Shown here piece by piece: positions 52,967 to 62,080 of a DNA stretch of 64,000 nucleotides. Under the pieces are notes generated by a model. The model saw only the letters and a list, made by a program, of their open reading frames with translations. It was not told where the DNA came from and did no database searches. How positions within the stretch are numbered: the first letter of the stretch is position 1; each line of letters starts with the position of its first letter. The DNA is taken from positions 1 through 64,000 of the forward strand of contig JAHPZE010000004.1 in the NCBI GenBank assembly GCA_019058365.1, written 5' to 3'. This DNA is from Promethearchaeota archaeon. Its GTDB lineage: Archaea; Asgardarchaeota; Lokiarchaeia; Sigyniarchaeales; SOKP01. The position numbers and the translations under genes are program-made.

Positions 52967-54235
52967 ATGTTCACTAAAATTAAAACTACGTACAGAGAAT
53001 ATCCCAACGCATTTAAAGTGCTGACTCTCGCCACTTTTATTGACATGTTAGGAAGTTTCTTATTATATCCTTTTTATGCACTTTATGTAACCGAACATTT
53101 TGGAGTGGGGATGACTCAAGTTGGATTCCTATTTTCTATTTTCTCAGCGGGAAATATATTCGGTGGAATCCTCGGAGGTGCATTAGCCGATAAATATGGC
53201 CGTCGTGCAATGGTCCTGATTGGATTGGTTGTAAGTGGAACAGGAAGTATTTTTTTGGGATTAGTTAATGATCTGAGGGTATTTTACATTCTCGCGGGTT
53301 TTTTAGGGTTAGTAGGCAATTTTGGAGGCCCAGCACGACAAGCAATGGTAGCAGATTTACTTCCAAAGGAAAAACAAGCAGAAGGATTTGGAATTCTACG
53401 AGTATCTTTTAATCTTTCCGCAACAATCGGGCCTATCCTTGGTGGATTTTTAGCAACCAAATCTTATATGTTATTATTTATTGCGGATGCTGTGAGTAGT
53501 TTAATTACCGCTGTTATTGTATATATGGTTATTCCAGAGACAAAACCCCAAAAACAAGATGATAAACCAGAAGAAACTGTAATGAAAACTATTATAGGAT
53601 ACAAACATGTGTTAAAGGATTGGGTGTTTGTTTTGTTTCTTTCTGTTTCTGCTATAACGGTATTAGTATATATGCAAATGAATAGCACTCTTTCGGTATT
53701 TTTACGGGATGTTCATGGATTCCCTGCACAGAGTTTTGGGTTTTTGTTAAGTATGAATGCCCTTATGGTTGTTTTATTTCAATTCTGGATAACTAGGAAG
53801 ATATCAAAATATGCTCCCATGAAGATAATGGCTTTTGGAACATTGTTTCTTATGATTGGTTTTGGAATGTATGGTTTTATTTCTGAGCCATATCTTTTTT
53901 TCATTGCTATGGCAATAATTACGATAGGAGAAATGATAGTATTCCCAACCGGGCAAAGTGCAGCTGCCTCTTTTGCTCCGGAAGATAAACGAGGACGATA
54001 TATGGCAGTTTATGGTTTCCAATGGATGATCCCGAACCTATTTGGAGTTTTAGCCGCTGGATTGATTATGGACTCTATTGGACCAAATTGGGTGTGGTAT
54101 TTAGCTGGGATTCTCTCTCTATTCTCCATGATAGGATTTTGGTTAATTCATGGGGTCACTAAAGAACGTTTATCAAAAGAAAAAAAACCTAAGAAAGGAG
54201 AATTGCTTGAGTTTAGCGTTCCTTCAATCGAATGA
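52967..54235 (+). CDS. MFS transporter, drug-efflux type
   Basis: 422 residues, twelve predicted membrane helices. Motif A GGALADKYGRRAMVLIG near 71-87 and a helix-5 motif (LSATIGPILGGFLATKS, a motif C-like antiporter signature) support a DHA1-type efflux pump. A central loop (PETKPQKQDDKPEETVMK) separates the halves. The gene stands alone, divergent from acyl-CoA dehydrogenase, with its own AT-rich promoter region. Start ATG 52967. Confidence 0.9.
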   Translation: MFTKIKTTYREYPNAFKVLTLATFIDMLGSFLLYPFYALYVTEHFGVGMTQVGFLFSIFSAGNIFGGILGGALADKYGRRAMVLIGLVVSGTGSIFLGLVNDLRVFYILAGFLGLVGNFGGPARQAMVADLLPKEKQAEGFGILRVSFNLSATIGPILGGFLATKSYMLLFIADAVSSLITAVIVYMVIPETKPQKQDDKPEETVMKTIIGYKHVLKDWVFVLFLSVSAITVLVYMQMNSTLSVFLRDVHGFPAQSFGFLLSMNALMVVLFQFWITRKISKYAPMKIMAFGTLFLMIGFGMYGFISEPYLFFIAMAIITIGEMIVFPTGQSAAASFAPEDKRGRYMAVYGFQWMIPNLFGVLAAGLIMDSIGPNWVWYLAGILSLFSMIGFWLIHGVTKERLSKEKKPKKGELLEFSVPSIE

Positions 54236-54338
54236 GAGATTTATATTTTTTTTTAAAATATTGAAGCATTTAATTTTAAGTCAAGAGTTAAAATTAATAA
54301 TTAGTGTTCGTGAAACGCATCTTTCACGATGAATTTCT

Positions 54339-55493
54339 TTAATTATTTTCAATCTCAAATATAATCTTGAGATATTCATATTTAGAATTAAGCAATTTAA
54401 GAACCCTATCAGCAAAAACTCTAAGGTTTTTTGCATGAATTAGTTTTTCGTCTTTCTGTTCAAGTAAAAACTCATATATCATATTTCTAGTATTATCAGG
54501 ACCGTTTTCTTCTAAGTAATTCATCCAATGAATTGACATCCTACATATTTTTTTTAATTTTTCGGTTGGATACTCCTCTTTATCAAGAATTTTCTTATGA
54601 TATTTATTTATAGCATTACTAACCCTCTCTAAATAATCAGCAGTACCCAATGAATATCGACATAAACTAATAAGATTTGAAGTAATTCTAGAATTTCTTG
54701 TATTAGTTGCTGCTTCGAAAGAAACCCACGCTTCATCCCATTCATCCTTATTTCTACCTACTAGACCATCATTATATAAAGCTACGTTCATTATATCGCT
54801 GAGATCGACATCATGCCCTCTTTTTAATTTTTTATTAAAAATCTCTCCAAGCTTAGTTCCTTCAAGATAACTTCCTGCTCCAAAATCGAGTAATTGATTT
54901 AAATTATTTGCGGCGCAAAGTGCTTCATATCTTATTTCACCTGTGTCTGGGTTAGTCCACTGAACAGTTTTTTCAAATTCTCCCGTTTCCTTATTTTTTA
55001 TCCAACCCATTTCTCTTAATACATGTTCTAATAAATGAATTTTAAATACCCAGAAATCCAAATCATCTGTGAAGCGTTTTCTCCTCCAATCTCTTGATGT
55101 GTACTTACCTAAATATAGTTTTAACGTTCCTCGAATTAGAGAAAATTTACCATCTTTAATTGCATCACATGCATCCTTAAAATAAGTATGCTTAGGATCT
55201 TTTGATATTTCGACAATTCTATTTATTATTTCTCTAGCTTCTCCAGCAACTACATCACATGGTATCCGTCCATCAGAAGGATATGCCCTTGATCCTCCAT
55301 TTAGAAACTTTTTAAATAAATCCAATTCATCTTCAGGAATTTTATACCATGGATTATTAAACATAATCTTAGAGAATATGTAATGAGTGAACCCGTTTTC
55401 ATCTATTGTAGTTTTTTTTATTAAAGGAGAGACATCTCTTAGATTATCTCCTTTATGTACAGCATCTGCTCTAGTATCCCAAACTGAAGTCAT
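54339..55493 (-). CDS. Unknown protein with a nucleotidyltransferase-like RxTDDLDF motif
   Basis: 384 residues, cytosolic. The only recognisable element is KRFTDDLDFWVFKIHLLEHV near residue 139, resembling the RxTxDIDF motif of AbiEii-type nucleotidyltransferases. Conserved-looking Gly and Trp residues follow (KTVQWTNPDTGEIRYEALCA) and a helical C-terminus. I cannot place it in a family with confidence. Start ATG 55493; divergent from the zinc-ribbon gene at 55611. A HEPN-like remnant, a common partner of such enzymes, is 1.7 kb away but not adjacent. Confidence 0.55.
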   Translation of the reverse strand: MTSVWDTRADAVHKGDNLRDVSPLIKKTTIDENGFTHYIFSKIMFNNPWYKIPEDELDLFKKFLNGGSRAYPSDGRIPCDVVAGEAREIINRIVEISKDPKHTYFKDACDAIKDGKFSLIRGTLKLYLGKYTSRDWRRKRFTDDLDFWVFKIHLLEHVLREMGWIKNKETGEFEKTVQWTNPDTGEIRYEALCAANNLNQLLDFGAGSYLEGTKLGEIFNKKLKRGHDVDLSDIMNVALYNDGLVGRNKDEWDEAWVSFEAATNTRNSRITSNLISLCRYSLGTADYLERVSNAINKYHKKILDKEEYPTEKLKKICRMSIHWMNYLEENGPDNTRNMIYEFLLEQKDEKLIHAKNLRVFADRVLKLLNSKYEYLKIIFEIENN

Positions 55494-55610
55494 ACGAGAT
55501 ATTATATTGAATGTAATTTTTAAAAATTGCTAATTTAAAATATAAAATTAATTTTTAAACATAGAATCTATTGGTAATATATCATGTAATATAAAAAAAC
55601 ATAAAAGAAA

Positions 55611-56291
55611 ATGAATTTATTTAAAGTTTTTACATTAACTCCTTGGGATTCGCTCAATTCAGATACTTTAACAGAAATTAAATTATATTCATTGAAAAAT
55701 ATATTTAAGACGTTTCCTGTAATTGAACCCGAGTTTTTTGATGATTTACTCTCACATTTGTATAAATTCAAACACTATTCATGGGTTGAGAGCATTAAAA
55801 GAATTGTTGGACCTAGTGATGAAGATTATGATATAAAGCCTTGGAATCTAATGTGGGGTATGGATAATGAAAGACGAATATTCCAATTCTTATTTCAAAA
55901 AGTAAAAGATGAACTTAAAGATTCACAAGCAACACTGGTAGCATTAGCACCACCAGAATTAGGGAAATTATTTACTCAATATAAAGAAGAAGCGATCTTA
56001 AGAACTTTATCTTTACTCAATACTCCTAAGAAAATGAAATTCTTGATGATCTTAGCACCTAAAGGAAAATCTATTGCCGAAGAACAACAACTACTCCATA
56101 TAAATAAGGAAGATTTAGAAAACCTCAAGTTTAATAAAATACTCAAACAAATGCCAAATATTAAAGGGGAGTGGATCTTAACTCATTCCCCATGTTGTTC
56201 CAACTGTAAAAGAGAGATTACAGAGATAAAGGGCTTGAATGTGGAGTTTCTTAAATTTAAATGTCCTTATTGTGGGCATCAGAATGATTGA
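55611..56291 (+). CDS. Unknown protein with C-terminal zinc ribbon
   Basis: 226 residues with no family I recognise. The N-terminal 150 residues are alpha/beta (TLVALAPPELGKLFTQYKEE region), then a helix-rich linker and a C-terminal zinc ribbon: CCSNCK near 196 and CPYCGHQ near 219. Zinc ribbon plus linker suggests a nucleic-acid or protein-binding role. A second, decayed copy of the ribbon lies at 57516-57614, so the gene or its end was duplicated locally. Start ATG 55611. Confidence 0.6.
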   Translation: MNLFKVFTLTPWDSLNSDTLTEIKLYSLKNIFKTFPVIEPEFFDDLLSHLYKFKHYSWVESIKRIVGPSDEDYDIKPWNLMWGMDNERRIFQFLFQKVKDELKDSQATLVALAPPELGKLFTQYKEEAILRTLSLLNTPKKMKFLMILAPKGKSIAEEQQLLHINKEDLENLKFNKILKQMPNIKGEWILTHSPCCSNCKREITEIKGLNVEFLKFKCPYCGHQND

Positions 56292-56346
56292 CTTATTTTC
56301 ACTTTCGTATAATACTACAAAGATACAAAGGGATTTTCGCGACACG

Positions 56347-56796
56347 TTAACGAGATTTCGTGATACGTTTTCTTTCTTTATAAATTCCTATTATTGAGAG
56401 AATTATACTTATGGAATACCCAAATAAGGAAATAGGTATGACAATAAAAGATATAAGGCTATATATAAAAACTGAAGCGAGTAATACTAAAGTAGCTGTA
56501 ATAACCAGCTCACTATGATAAAAATTTTTACGTTTTAGGTATATTCCTTCAAAAAGCATCATTATGGTAAAAACTACTGCGGAACCAGTTAAAAATACGG
56601 TATAGAAAGAGCTATCGAAAAAAAGGGTTGTAATATATTCATGAGTACGGGGGATAAAAATGTAGAATCCAAAAGACCAATGAATGAAATCACCAACATC
56701 AAATCCTATAGCTTGGCTTACATGGGTTGGAAAGATTAATGCTAGTGTTGTACACAATGAAGCCATATAGAAATAGCCACAAGGCTTTTCTTTCAT
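56347..56796 (-). CDS. Small four-helix membrane protein
   Basis: 149 residues, four predicted membrane helices (FYMASLCTTLALIF, FFDSSFYTVFLTGSAVVFTI, SELVITATLVLLASVFIYSL and PISLFGYSISIILSIIGIYK) and a basic C-terminus (KERKRITKSR). No family recognised. The preceding gap up to 57008 is non-coding. Confidence 0.55.
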   Translation of the reverse strand: MKEKPCGYFYMASLCTTLALIFPTHVSQAIGFDVGDFIHWSFGFYIFIPRTHEYITTLFFDSSFYTVFLTGSAVVFTIMMLFEGIYLKRKNFYHSELVITATLVLLASVFIYSLISFIVIPISLFGYSISIILSIIGIYKERKRITKSR

Positions 56797-57007
56797 TGAA
56801 GATCTCTAGTTTTGCATATATTATTCTTTGCTTTATACTTATCAAACCTATCTTTATATATGTTTCTGTTGTCAGGGTACACTATTCAGATTAATGTGAT
56901 ACGTTATTTTTAAGGAATTTGGAATAATTAGAAGTTTAAAAATTTGAGTTTTAAGATAATTTTATACACATTCCTTTAAAGAGAATGTTAAAAAAAGGAG
57001 TGAATTG

Positions 57008-57250
57008 ATGGGGAGGAAGAAGAAATTCGGGGAAGAGTCGGATTTTGTGAGCGTTCGAGTTCCAAAGAGCAAGAGATAAGAATATAGAACTTCAATTAAC
57101 CATTTTGTAGAGAAAAAATTTGCGAGTGACTCGGATACTACTAGTTCTAATTCCACTATCAATCTTAATAAAAAAAGTTTAGATTGGTTTCGGAAATTTG
57201 AGGAATTTATACAAGAGCTCAAGAAAGAAGTGACAGAAAAGAGAAAATAA
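57008..57250 (+). pseudogene. RHH-like gene broken by a nonsense codon
   Basis: From ATG 57008 the frame reads MGRKKKFGEESDFVSVRVPK, then SKR, a TAA at 57077-57079, then continues in the same frame EYRTSINHFVEKKF...SLDWFRKFEEFIQELKK to a stop at 57250. The intact reading would be a ribbon-helix-helix-type protein of about 80 residues; the TAA looks like a single-base change from a Lys or Glu codon. A good Shine-Dalgarno (AAAGGAG) precedes the ATG. Readthrough is possible but unsupported. Confidence 0.7.
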
Positions 57251-57426
57251 AAGAAATAAATTTTAAACCCTTTGAGGCAGTTTTAAGAATAATTTCTCAA
57301 GTTCGATGTAATCTTTTTCATGGGGAAAAGTTAATTTCAGAAGGAATCCAAATTAAAAGGGATAAAACATTAATTAAAGCAAGTATTTCAATTTTAGAAA
57401 TGCTTCTTAAGCAAATAATAAGTTAA
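57226..57426 (+). pseudogene. HEPN-domain remnant
   Basis: In another frame, overlapping the end of the broken RHH gene: FKPFEAVLRIISQVRCNLFH, then GEKL...RDKTLIKASISILEML, and a stop at 57426. VRCNLFHGEK matches the R-x4-H catalytic core of HEPN ribonucleases. No start codon exists in the open part (it opens after a stop near 57195), so this is a fragment of a toxin-like gene that has lost its N-terminus. Confidence 0.6.
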
Positions 57427-57515
57427 ATTTTAAAATAATAGAAGATAGCTAAATTCTCCTTATAATTCTCTAAAATAAAATTTTATCCTAAAACAATCTT
57501 GAATATTCACCGCGT

Positions 57516-57614
57516 TGTCTAAACTGCTATGAAATGATTATAGAGATAAAGGGTTTGAATGTTGGGTTTCTTAAATTTAAATATCCTTATTGTGGGTCCC
57601 AGAAATTAAAGTAA
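57516..57614 (+). pseudogene. Duplicate of the zinc-ribbon C-terminus of the 55611 gene
   Basis: Encodes CLNCYEMIIEIKGLNVGF, then LKFKYPYCGSQKLK and a stop, matching CCSNCKREITEIKGLNVEF and LKFKCPYCGHQND of the intact gene. DNA identity is high over about 65 bases. One zinc-binding Cys is now Tyr, and nothing upstream is conserved. Confidence 0.8.
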
Positions 57615-57713
57615 AGAAGTTTTTACTAATAAAATCCTTTATAATGATTTTTATAAGATAATCTGATATATATCTTATTAATAAAACTAATATTAATATA
57701 AAAAATTTCAATT

Positions 57714-59237
57714 ATGTTTGTTGCTGCGTTAGATTTAGGAACAACTGGATGTAGAACATTTATTTTTGATTTAGCAGGTACGATAATTGCGAGTGATTAT
57801 CAAGAATGGCAAAGTTACTATCCTTCTCCATCATTTGTAGAACAGGATGCAAATACTTGGTGGGAATCAATTAAAAAAACCACAGAACGAGCAATTAAAA
57901 AAAGTGGTATTGATAAAACGGATATTGTAAGTCTTTCTGTTACCAATCAGCGTGAAACCATTGTACCTGTTGACAAAGAGGGCACACCTCTTCATAATGC
58001 TTTAGTTTGGCAGGACAGAAGAACAATAGATCAAGTAGAATACATAAAATTAAAAATTGGTATAGACAAAATTTATGAAACTACAGGATTAACTATTGAT
58101 CCTTATTTTTCTGCGACAAAAATTCTATGGTTTAAAGATAAAAAGCCAGAGATATATAAAAAAACTCATAAATTTTTGCTTGTTTCGGATTTTATCATTC
58201 ACAAATTAACAGGAAGTTATTATACAGATTTTTCAAATGCTTCACGAACAATGTTATTCGATATCAATAAATTAGCATATTCAGAAGAAATTGCATCTGA
58301 ATTGGAAATAGATTTAGATAAAATGCCAGATGCTTTAGAATGTGGAGTTGATATAGGTGAAATTGTTACTGAGGAAACTCTATTTGATAAAAAGACATTA
58401 GTCGTAACTGGTGCTGGAGATCAGCAATCTGCCGCCCTAGGTGTGGGAGTTGTTTCTCCTGGAGAAATTAAATGCACTACGGGAACGGGAAGTTTTATTT
58501 TAGCCTTTCTATCTCAACCTAAATTCGATCCAGAAAAACGAGTCTTATGTAGTTGTCATGCAGTTCCAGGCACTTGGGTACAAGAAGCAAGTATTTTTAC
58601 CACTGGAGCTGTATTGAGGTGGTTTAGAGATAAAGTAGGATATGCAGAATGTGTAGCGGCTCAAGAGGGTCAAGATCCTTATGATTTAATCACCGCAGAA
58701 GCAGAGACATCACCTATTGGGGCAAATGGATTAATTCTTATTCCCCATTTTGTCGGTGCTGGAGCACCTCATTGGAATCCGCTTGCGAAGGGGATAATTT
58801 TTGGATTAGCATTAGGACATGAACGTAAGGATCTTTATAGAGCTGTACTTGAGGGCGTAGCCTTCGAAATACGAAAAAATATTGAAGTATTTAAACAATT
58901 GGGAATTGAGCCGAAAGAATTAATGTTAACTGGAGGAGGCTCTCGCTCTGATTTTTGGAACCAGATTTATGCTGATGTATTAGGAATCACATGTGTTAGG
59001 AATATTATTGAAGAATCTACGTCACTAGGAGCTGCAATATTAGCCGCTTCAGGAGCAGGAATTTTTCCGGATATTTCAAAAGCAGCCGAAAATTTATGCA
59101 AAGTTGATAAAAAATGGCTTCCCAATGATGAACGACATATATTTTATGAAAAATTATATAATTTTTCATATGATCTATACGAACTTATTAACAGCAAAAA
59201 TTTATATCAAAAATTCAATGATATAAATTTAAAATAA
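57714..59237 (+). CDS. glpK: Glycerol kinase
   Basis: FGGY-family kinase that phosphorylates glycerol with ATP. The 507 residues have both domains: AALDLGTTGCRTFIFD at the start (phosphate-1 motif), VTNQRETIVPVDKEG and NALVWQDRRT near 80-100 (glycerol-binding Arg, Glu, Trp and Asp), GAGDQQSAALGVGVV near 235, and TGGGSRSDFWNQI near 405. Start ATG 57714 after a TATA-like region. No glycerol facilitator or glycerol-3-phosphate dehydrogenase is adjacent, so its role (catabolism or lipid precursor supply) is open. Confidence 0.93.
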   Translation: MFVAALDLGTTGCRTFIFDLAGTIIASDYQEWQSYYPSPSFVEQDANTWWESIKKTTERAIKKSGIDKTDIVSLSVTNQRETIVPVDKEGTPLHNALVWQDRRTIDQVEYIKLKIGIDKIYETTGLTIDPYFSATKILWFKDKKPEIYKKTHKFLLVSDFIIHKLTGSYYTDFSNASRTMLFDINKLAYSEEIASELEIDLDKMPDALECGVDIGEIVTEETLFDKKTLVVTGAGDQQSAALGVGVVSPGEIKCTTGTGSFILAFLSQPKFDPEKRVLCSCHAVPGTWVQEASIFTTGAVLRWFRDKVGYAECVAAQEGQDPYDLITAEAETSPIGANGLILIPHFVGAGAPHWNPLAKGIIFGLALGHERKDLYRAVLEGVAFEIRKNIEVFKQLGIEPKELMLTGGGSRSDFWNQIYADVLGITCVRNIIEESTSLGAAILAASGAGIFPDISKAAENLCKVDKKWLPNDERHIFYEKLYNFSYDLYELINSKNLYQKFNDINLK

Positions 59238-59387
59238 AGATTTTGAATGAGAACAAGACTTTCCTCATAATAATCAATTTTATATATGTTAAATGTTATG
59301 TTTTAGATAATCAAAATTTCTTAGTATTATATGGAGTAAAAGTTCTTCTATAATACAGAAAGAATTAATGAGGAAAGAATATATAGT

Positions 59388-60005
59388 GTGAAAAAAATGG
59401 AATATAATTCTTCAAGTATAGTGAAAGAATTTTCAAAGAATCAAAAAACAGTAGCTTTAATATTTTACATATTAATTGTTGGTGCGAGTTTAGTTACTAT
59501 AGGTGGTGTAGTATGGACCTTTGCAGATATCTTTATCGGAACAACTGGAAAATGGTACTTATTTTCAACACTTAATTTAGGATATCAGATAGCCATTATT
59601 GGAGGACTTTTAGCAGGCTTATTTTTCCTTTTGATTTTCTTTTTTGGTTTATTTAAGAAGACTTCAAAATCATTGATAAACTTTATTTATAGAAAGAGGG
59701 AACTTGAGCAAAAATATAAAGATCGTATTGACGTAAAAATTGCAGCTGGTGGATTAATAATTAGTTTACTAGCTATTATTATTGGGGTAATTTTTGCAGT
59801 CATCTTAGATATAATTAATGTTTATGAAGGAGGGTCCTCTTCTCTGCTGACTTTATTAGGAAGTACGGGGCCATGGGTTTTATTTATTGGAATTGCACTT
59901 TTTTCAATTGTAGGTGTTTCACTGTTTATGGTCTATTTCTGGAAGAACGGATTTTACCTTATTTTAAGACTTATTGGCGTTATTGAAAAAGAGCAAAAGA
60001 AATAA
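59388..60005 (+). CDS. Four-helix membrane protein of unknown function
   Basis: 205 residues. Four membrane helices at about 20-50, 65-90, 118-145 and 165-190 (ALIFYILIVGASLVTIGGVV, IAIIGGLLAGLFFLLIFFFG, GLIISLLAIIIGVIFAVILD, VLFIGIALFSIVGVSLFMVY). A charged loop (KRELEQKYKDRIDVK) lies between helices 2 and 3. No enzyme motif. GTG 59388 is the start used; ATG 59398 is also possible. Confidence 0.6.
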   Translation: MKKMEYNSSSIVKEFSKNQKTVALIFYILIVGASLVTIGGVVWTFADIFIGTTGKWYLFSTLNLGYQIAIIGGLLAGLFFLLIFFFGLFKKTSKSLINFIYRKRELEQKYKDRIDVKIAAGGLIISLLAIIIGVIFAVILDIINVYEGGSSSLLTLLGSTGPWVLFIGIALFSIVGVSLFMVYFWKNGFYLILRLIGVIEKEQKK

Positions 60006-60126
60006 TAAGCTTTACAATCTTGGTTAAATCAGAAATTTTGTGCTCTTATATTTTTTTTATTTGATTGTATTATCTAATAATGTCAAACCATTATTTTAAT
60101 CGATTTTATAACGTCTTCTTGATAAT

Positions 60127-61653
60127 ATGGCAATTAAAGTTGGTACTGTATTTAATTACTTACAATTACCCAATGTATCTAAATTCCCTTTTGTGATAAA
60201 TAAAAGGCAAGATGGAATATTTATTCAAAAGGGACTATTTGTGAATACAAAATCTAATGAAGGATTTTTAATTGGCGTTATTGAAGAAATTGTCTTACTA
60301 AATGAATACTTTACTGATGCTTTAACAATTAAAGCCTATAACAATAATAACAATCCTAACTTCATTAAAGGGCTTTTTCCAAGTAAAGATTTTGAATTTG
60401 CGATTGCAATTGTAAATTGTTTAGGTTTAATTAAGTTTAAAGATGAAAGCATAAAAGAAATCGAGAGAGTTCAACGCATGACTTACCCTGCTAGTCCTGG
60501 AGAAGGAGTTTATATTGTAGAAGAAGAAATTCTTCATAAATTTCTTGGATTTGATACTAAGTATGGTTTAAATTTAGGATTTGTAAAAGTAACAAATTCT
60601 AATGCGAAAGTTAACATGAATAGATTATTAAATAAACATTTTGCTATTCTCTCAATTTCAGGAGGAGGAAAAAGTTATCTGACATCAGTCCTTATCGAAG
60701 AATTATTATCTAGAAAAGAGGATTATGGTACTCCCGCTATCATATTATTTGATGTCCATGGTGAATATATATATTTAAAAGATATCCCTGAATTAAAAGA
60801 TAAAATTAAAATCCAAGATATTTCTTATTTTCAAATCGGAATGTCTAACTTATCAGTATATTCCTTAAAGAAATATCAAGAGCAAATTTCACATGTTCAA
60901 GTTAGAGAACTCTCAAAATATATAAAAACATTAAATAAAGATAAAGATAAAAAAAATAAATATACAATAAATGACATAATCGAACAGATTGAAAAAGAAT
61001 CTGATGGAAATCGAAGTACAAAACAAGCATTAGTGGGCTGGTTATCAGAATTAGAAAGATTACATCTATTTGGTCCTCAAGAAAATCCAATATTAGACAA
61101 GGTTGTGAATAACCAAGAAATTACAATATTTAACTTTCAAAAAGAAATAAGCATTAGAAAAAAACAAATTATTGTTGATTATATTTGTAATAGGCTCTTT
61201 CACTTACGTAGAATGAGCAATATTCCCCCATTTCTATTAATTGTAGAAGAAGCTCATCAATTTTGCCCTGAAGCTGCCCATGCAAAAGCAATCTCAAAAC
61301 CCATCATTGAGATGATTGCTAGAGAAGGAAGAAAATTCATGGCTTGTTTATGTCTAATTAGTCAGAGACCAAAAAAATTAAGTACTACCGCTTTATCACA
61401 ATGTAATTCTAAATTAGTTTTAAGTTTAAAAAATCCATATGATTTAAAACATCTTATGGACAGTTCAGAAGCAATTACAAAAGAATATGCAAGTATGATA
61501 TCTAGTTTAGGTGTAGGAGAAATGGTAATAATGGGAAACGCCGTTAACTATCCAGTATTCGTTGATGTGAGGCAGAGAAAATTTAAATCAAGAAACGAGG
61601 AGATTTCTTTAGCTCAATTTTGTTTAAATTGGCAAAAAAAAGAATTAAACTAA
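60127..61653 (+). CDS. HerA/FtsK-type ATPase (DUF87)
   Basis: Hexameric DNA-pump type ATPase, in archaea usually working with NurA in end resection. After a beta-barrel-like N-terminus (about 1-160) comes Walker A SISGGGKSYLTSVLIEELL near 178-196 (first Gly replaced by Ser), Walker B FLLIVEEAHQFCPEAAHAKA near 375 and the arginine-finger segment MIAREGRKFMACLCLISQRP near 398. At 508 residues it has typical HerA length. No nurA, mre11 or rad50 is adjacent, so a different partner, or a non-repair role, is possible. Confidence 0.87.
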   Translation: MAIKVGTVFNYLQLPNVSKFPFVINKRQDGIFIQKGLFVNTKSNEGFLIGVIEEIVLLNEYFTDALTIKAYNNNNNPNFIKGLFPSKDFEFAIAIVNCLGLIKFKDESIKEIERVQRMTYPASPGEGVYIVEEEILHKFLGFDTKYGLNLGFVKVTNSNAKVNMNRLLNKHFAILSISGGGKSYLTSVLIEELLSRKEDYGTPAIILFDVHGEYIYLKDIPELKDKIKIQDISYFQIGMSNLSVYSLKKYQEQISHVQVRELSKYIKTLNKDKDKKNKYTINDIIEQIEKESDGNRSTKQALVGWLSELERLHLFGPQENPILDKVVNNQEITIFNFQKEISIRKKQIIVDYICNRLFHLRRMSNIPPFLLIVEEAHQFCPEAAHAKAISKPIIEMIAREGRKFMACLCLISQRPKKLSTTALSQCNSKLVLSLKNPYDLKHLMDSSEAITKEYASMISSLGVGEMVIMGNAVNYPVFVDVRQRKFKSRNEEISLAQFCLNWQKKELN

Positions 61654-61728
61654 ACCAGAATATAATCCTTTTAATAATTACAAATTAAAATTATTAAAAA
61701 TGACGTATAGATCTCGATACTCTTCAAA

Positions 61729-62001
61729 TTAAAGTTGATCAAGAATCTCTTCTCTTATAGCTTTGCCTCTTTTATTTAAAACAATCATTTTTTTATTCTT
61801 GGAGACGCGGAACACATTTATTATAGCCATACTCTCCAACTTCAAAAAAATTTCTTCTAAATTCAATGAATTCACAAAAGGAAATTCCTTTTTTAGAAGT
61901 TCTTCAAGTCTTTTATCTAAAATTTCTCCCTTATTTTTAATTAATATATCAATGATTGAATTAATTACTGGTTTTTGGTTCCAACGAAATGAGTCTTGCA
62001 T
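61729..62001 (-). CDS. Small winged-helix-like protein
   Basis: 90 residues, mostly helical with a C-terminal hairpin (MAIINVFRVSKNKKMIVLNK), the pattern of a winged helix-turn-helix. It may be a small regulator. Convergent with the HerA gene and upstream of cdc48 on the same strand in the reverse sense. No family assignment. Confidence 0.5.
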   Translation of the reverse strand: MQDSFRWNQKPVINSIIDILIKNKGEILDKRLEELLKKEFPFVNSLNLEEIFLKLESMAIINVFRVSKNKKMIVLNKRGKAIREEILDQL

Positions 62002-62080
62002 AATTGTCTGATTAAATATTTCTATCTTAATTAAATATTTATAGTTTAAAATGAATATTCTCTAATTAATTTTATTAGTT

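Noticed and set aside
57008..57250. Selenocysteine or pyrrolysine readthrough of the RHH gene
   Set aside because: The stop is TAA, which neither system uses; a nonsense mutation is simpler.
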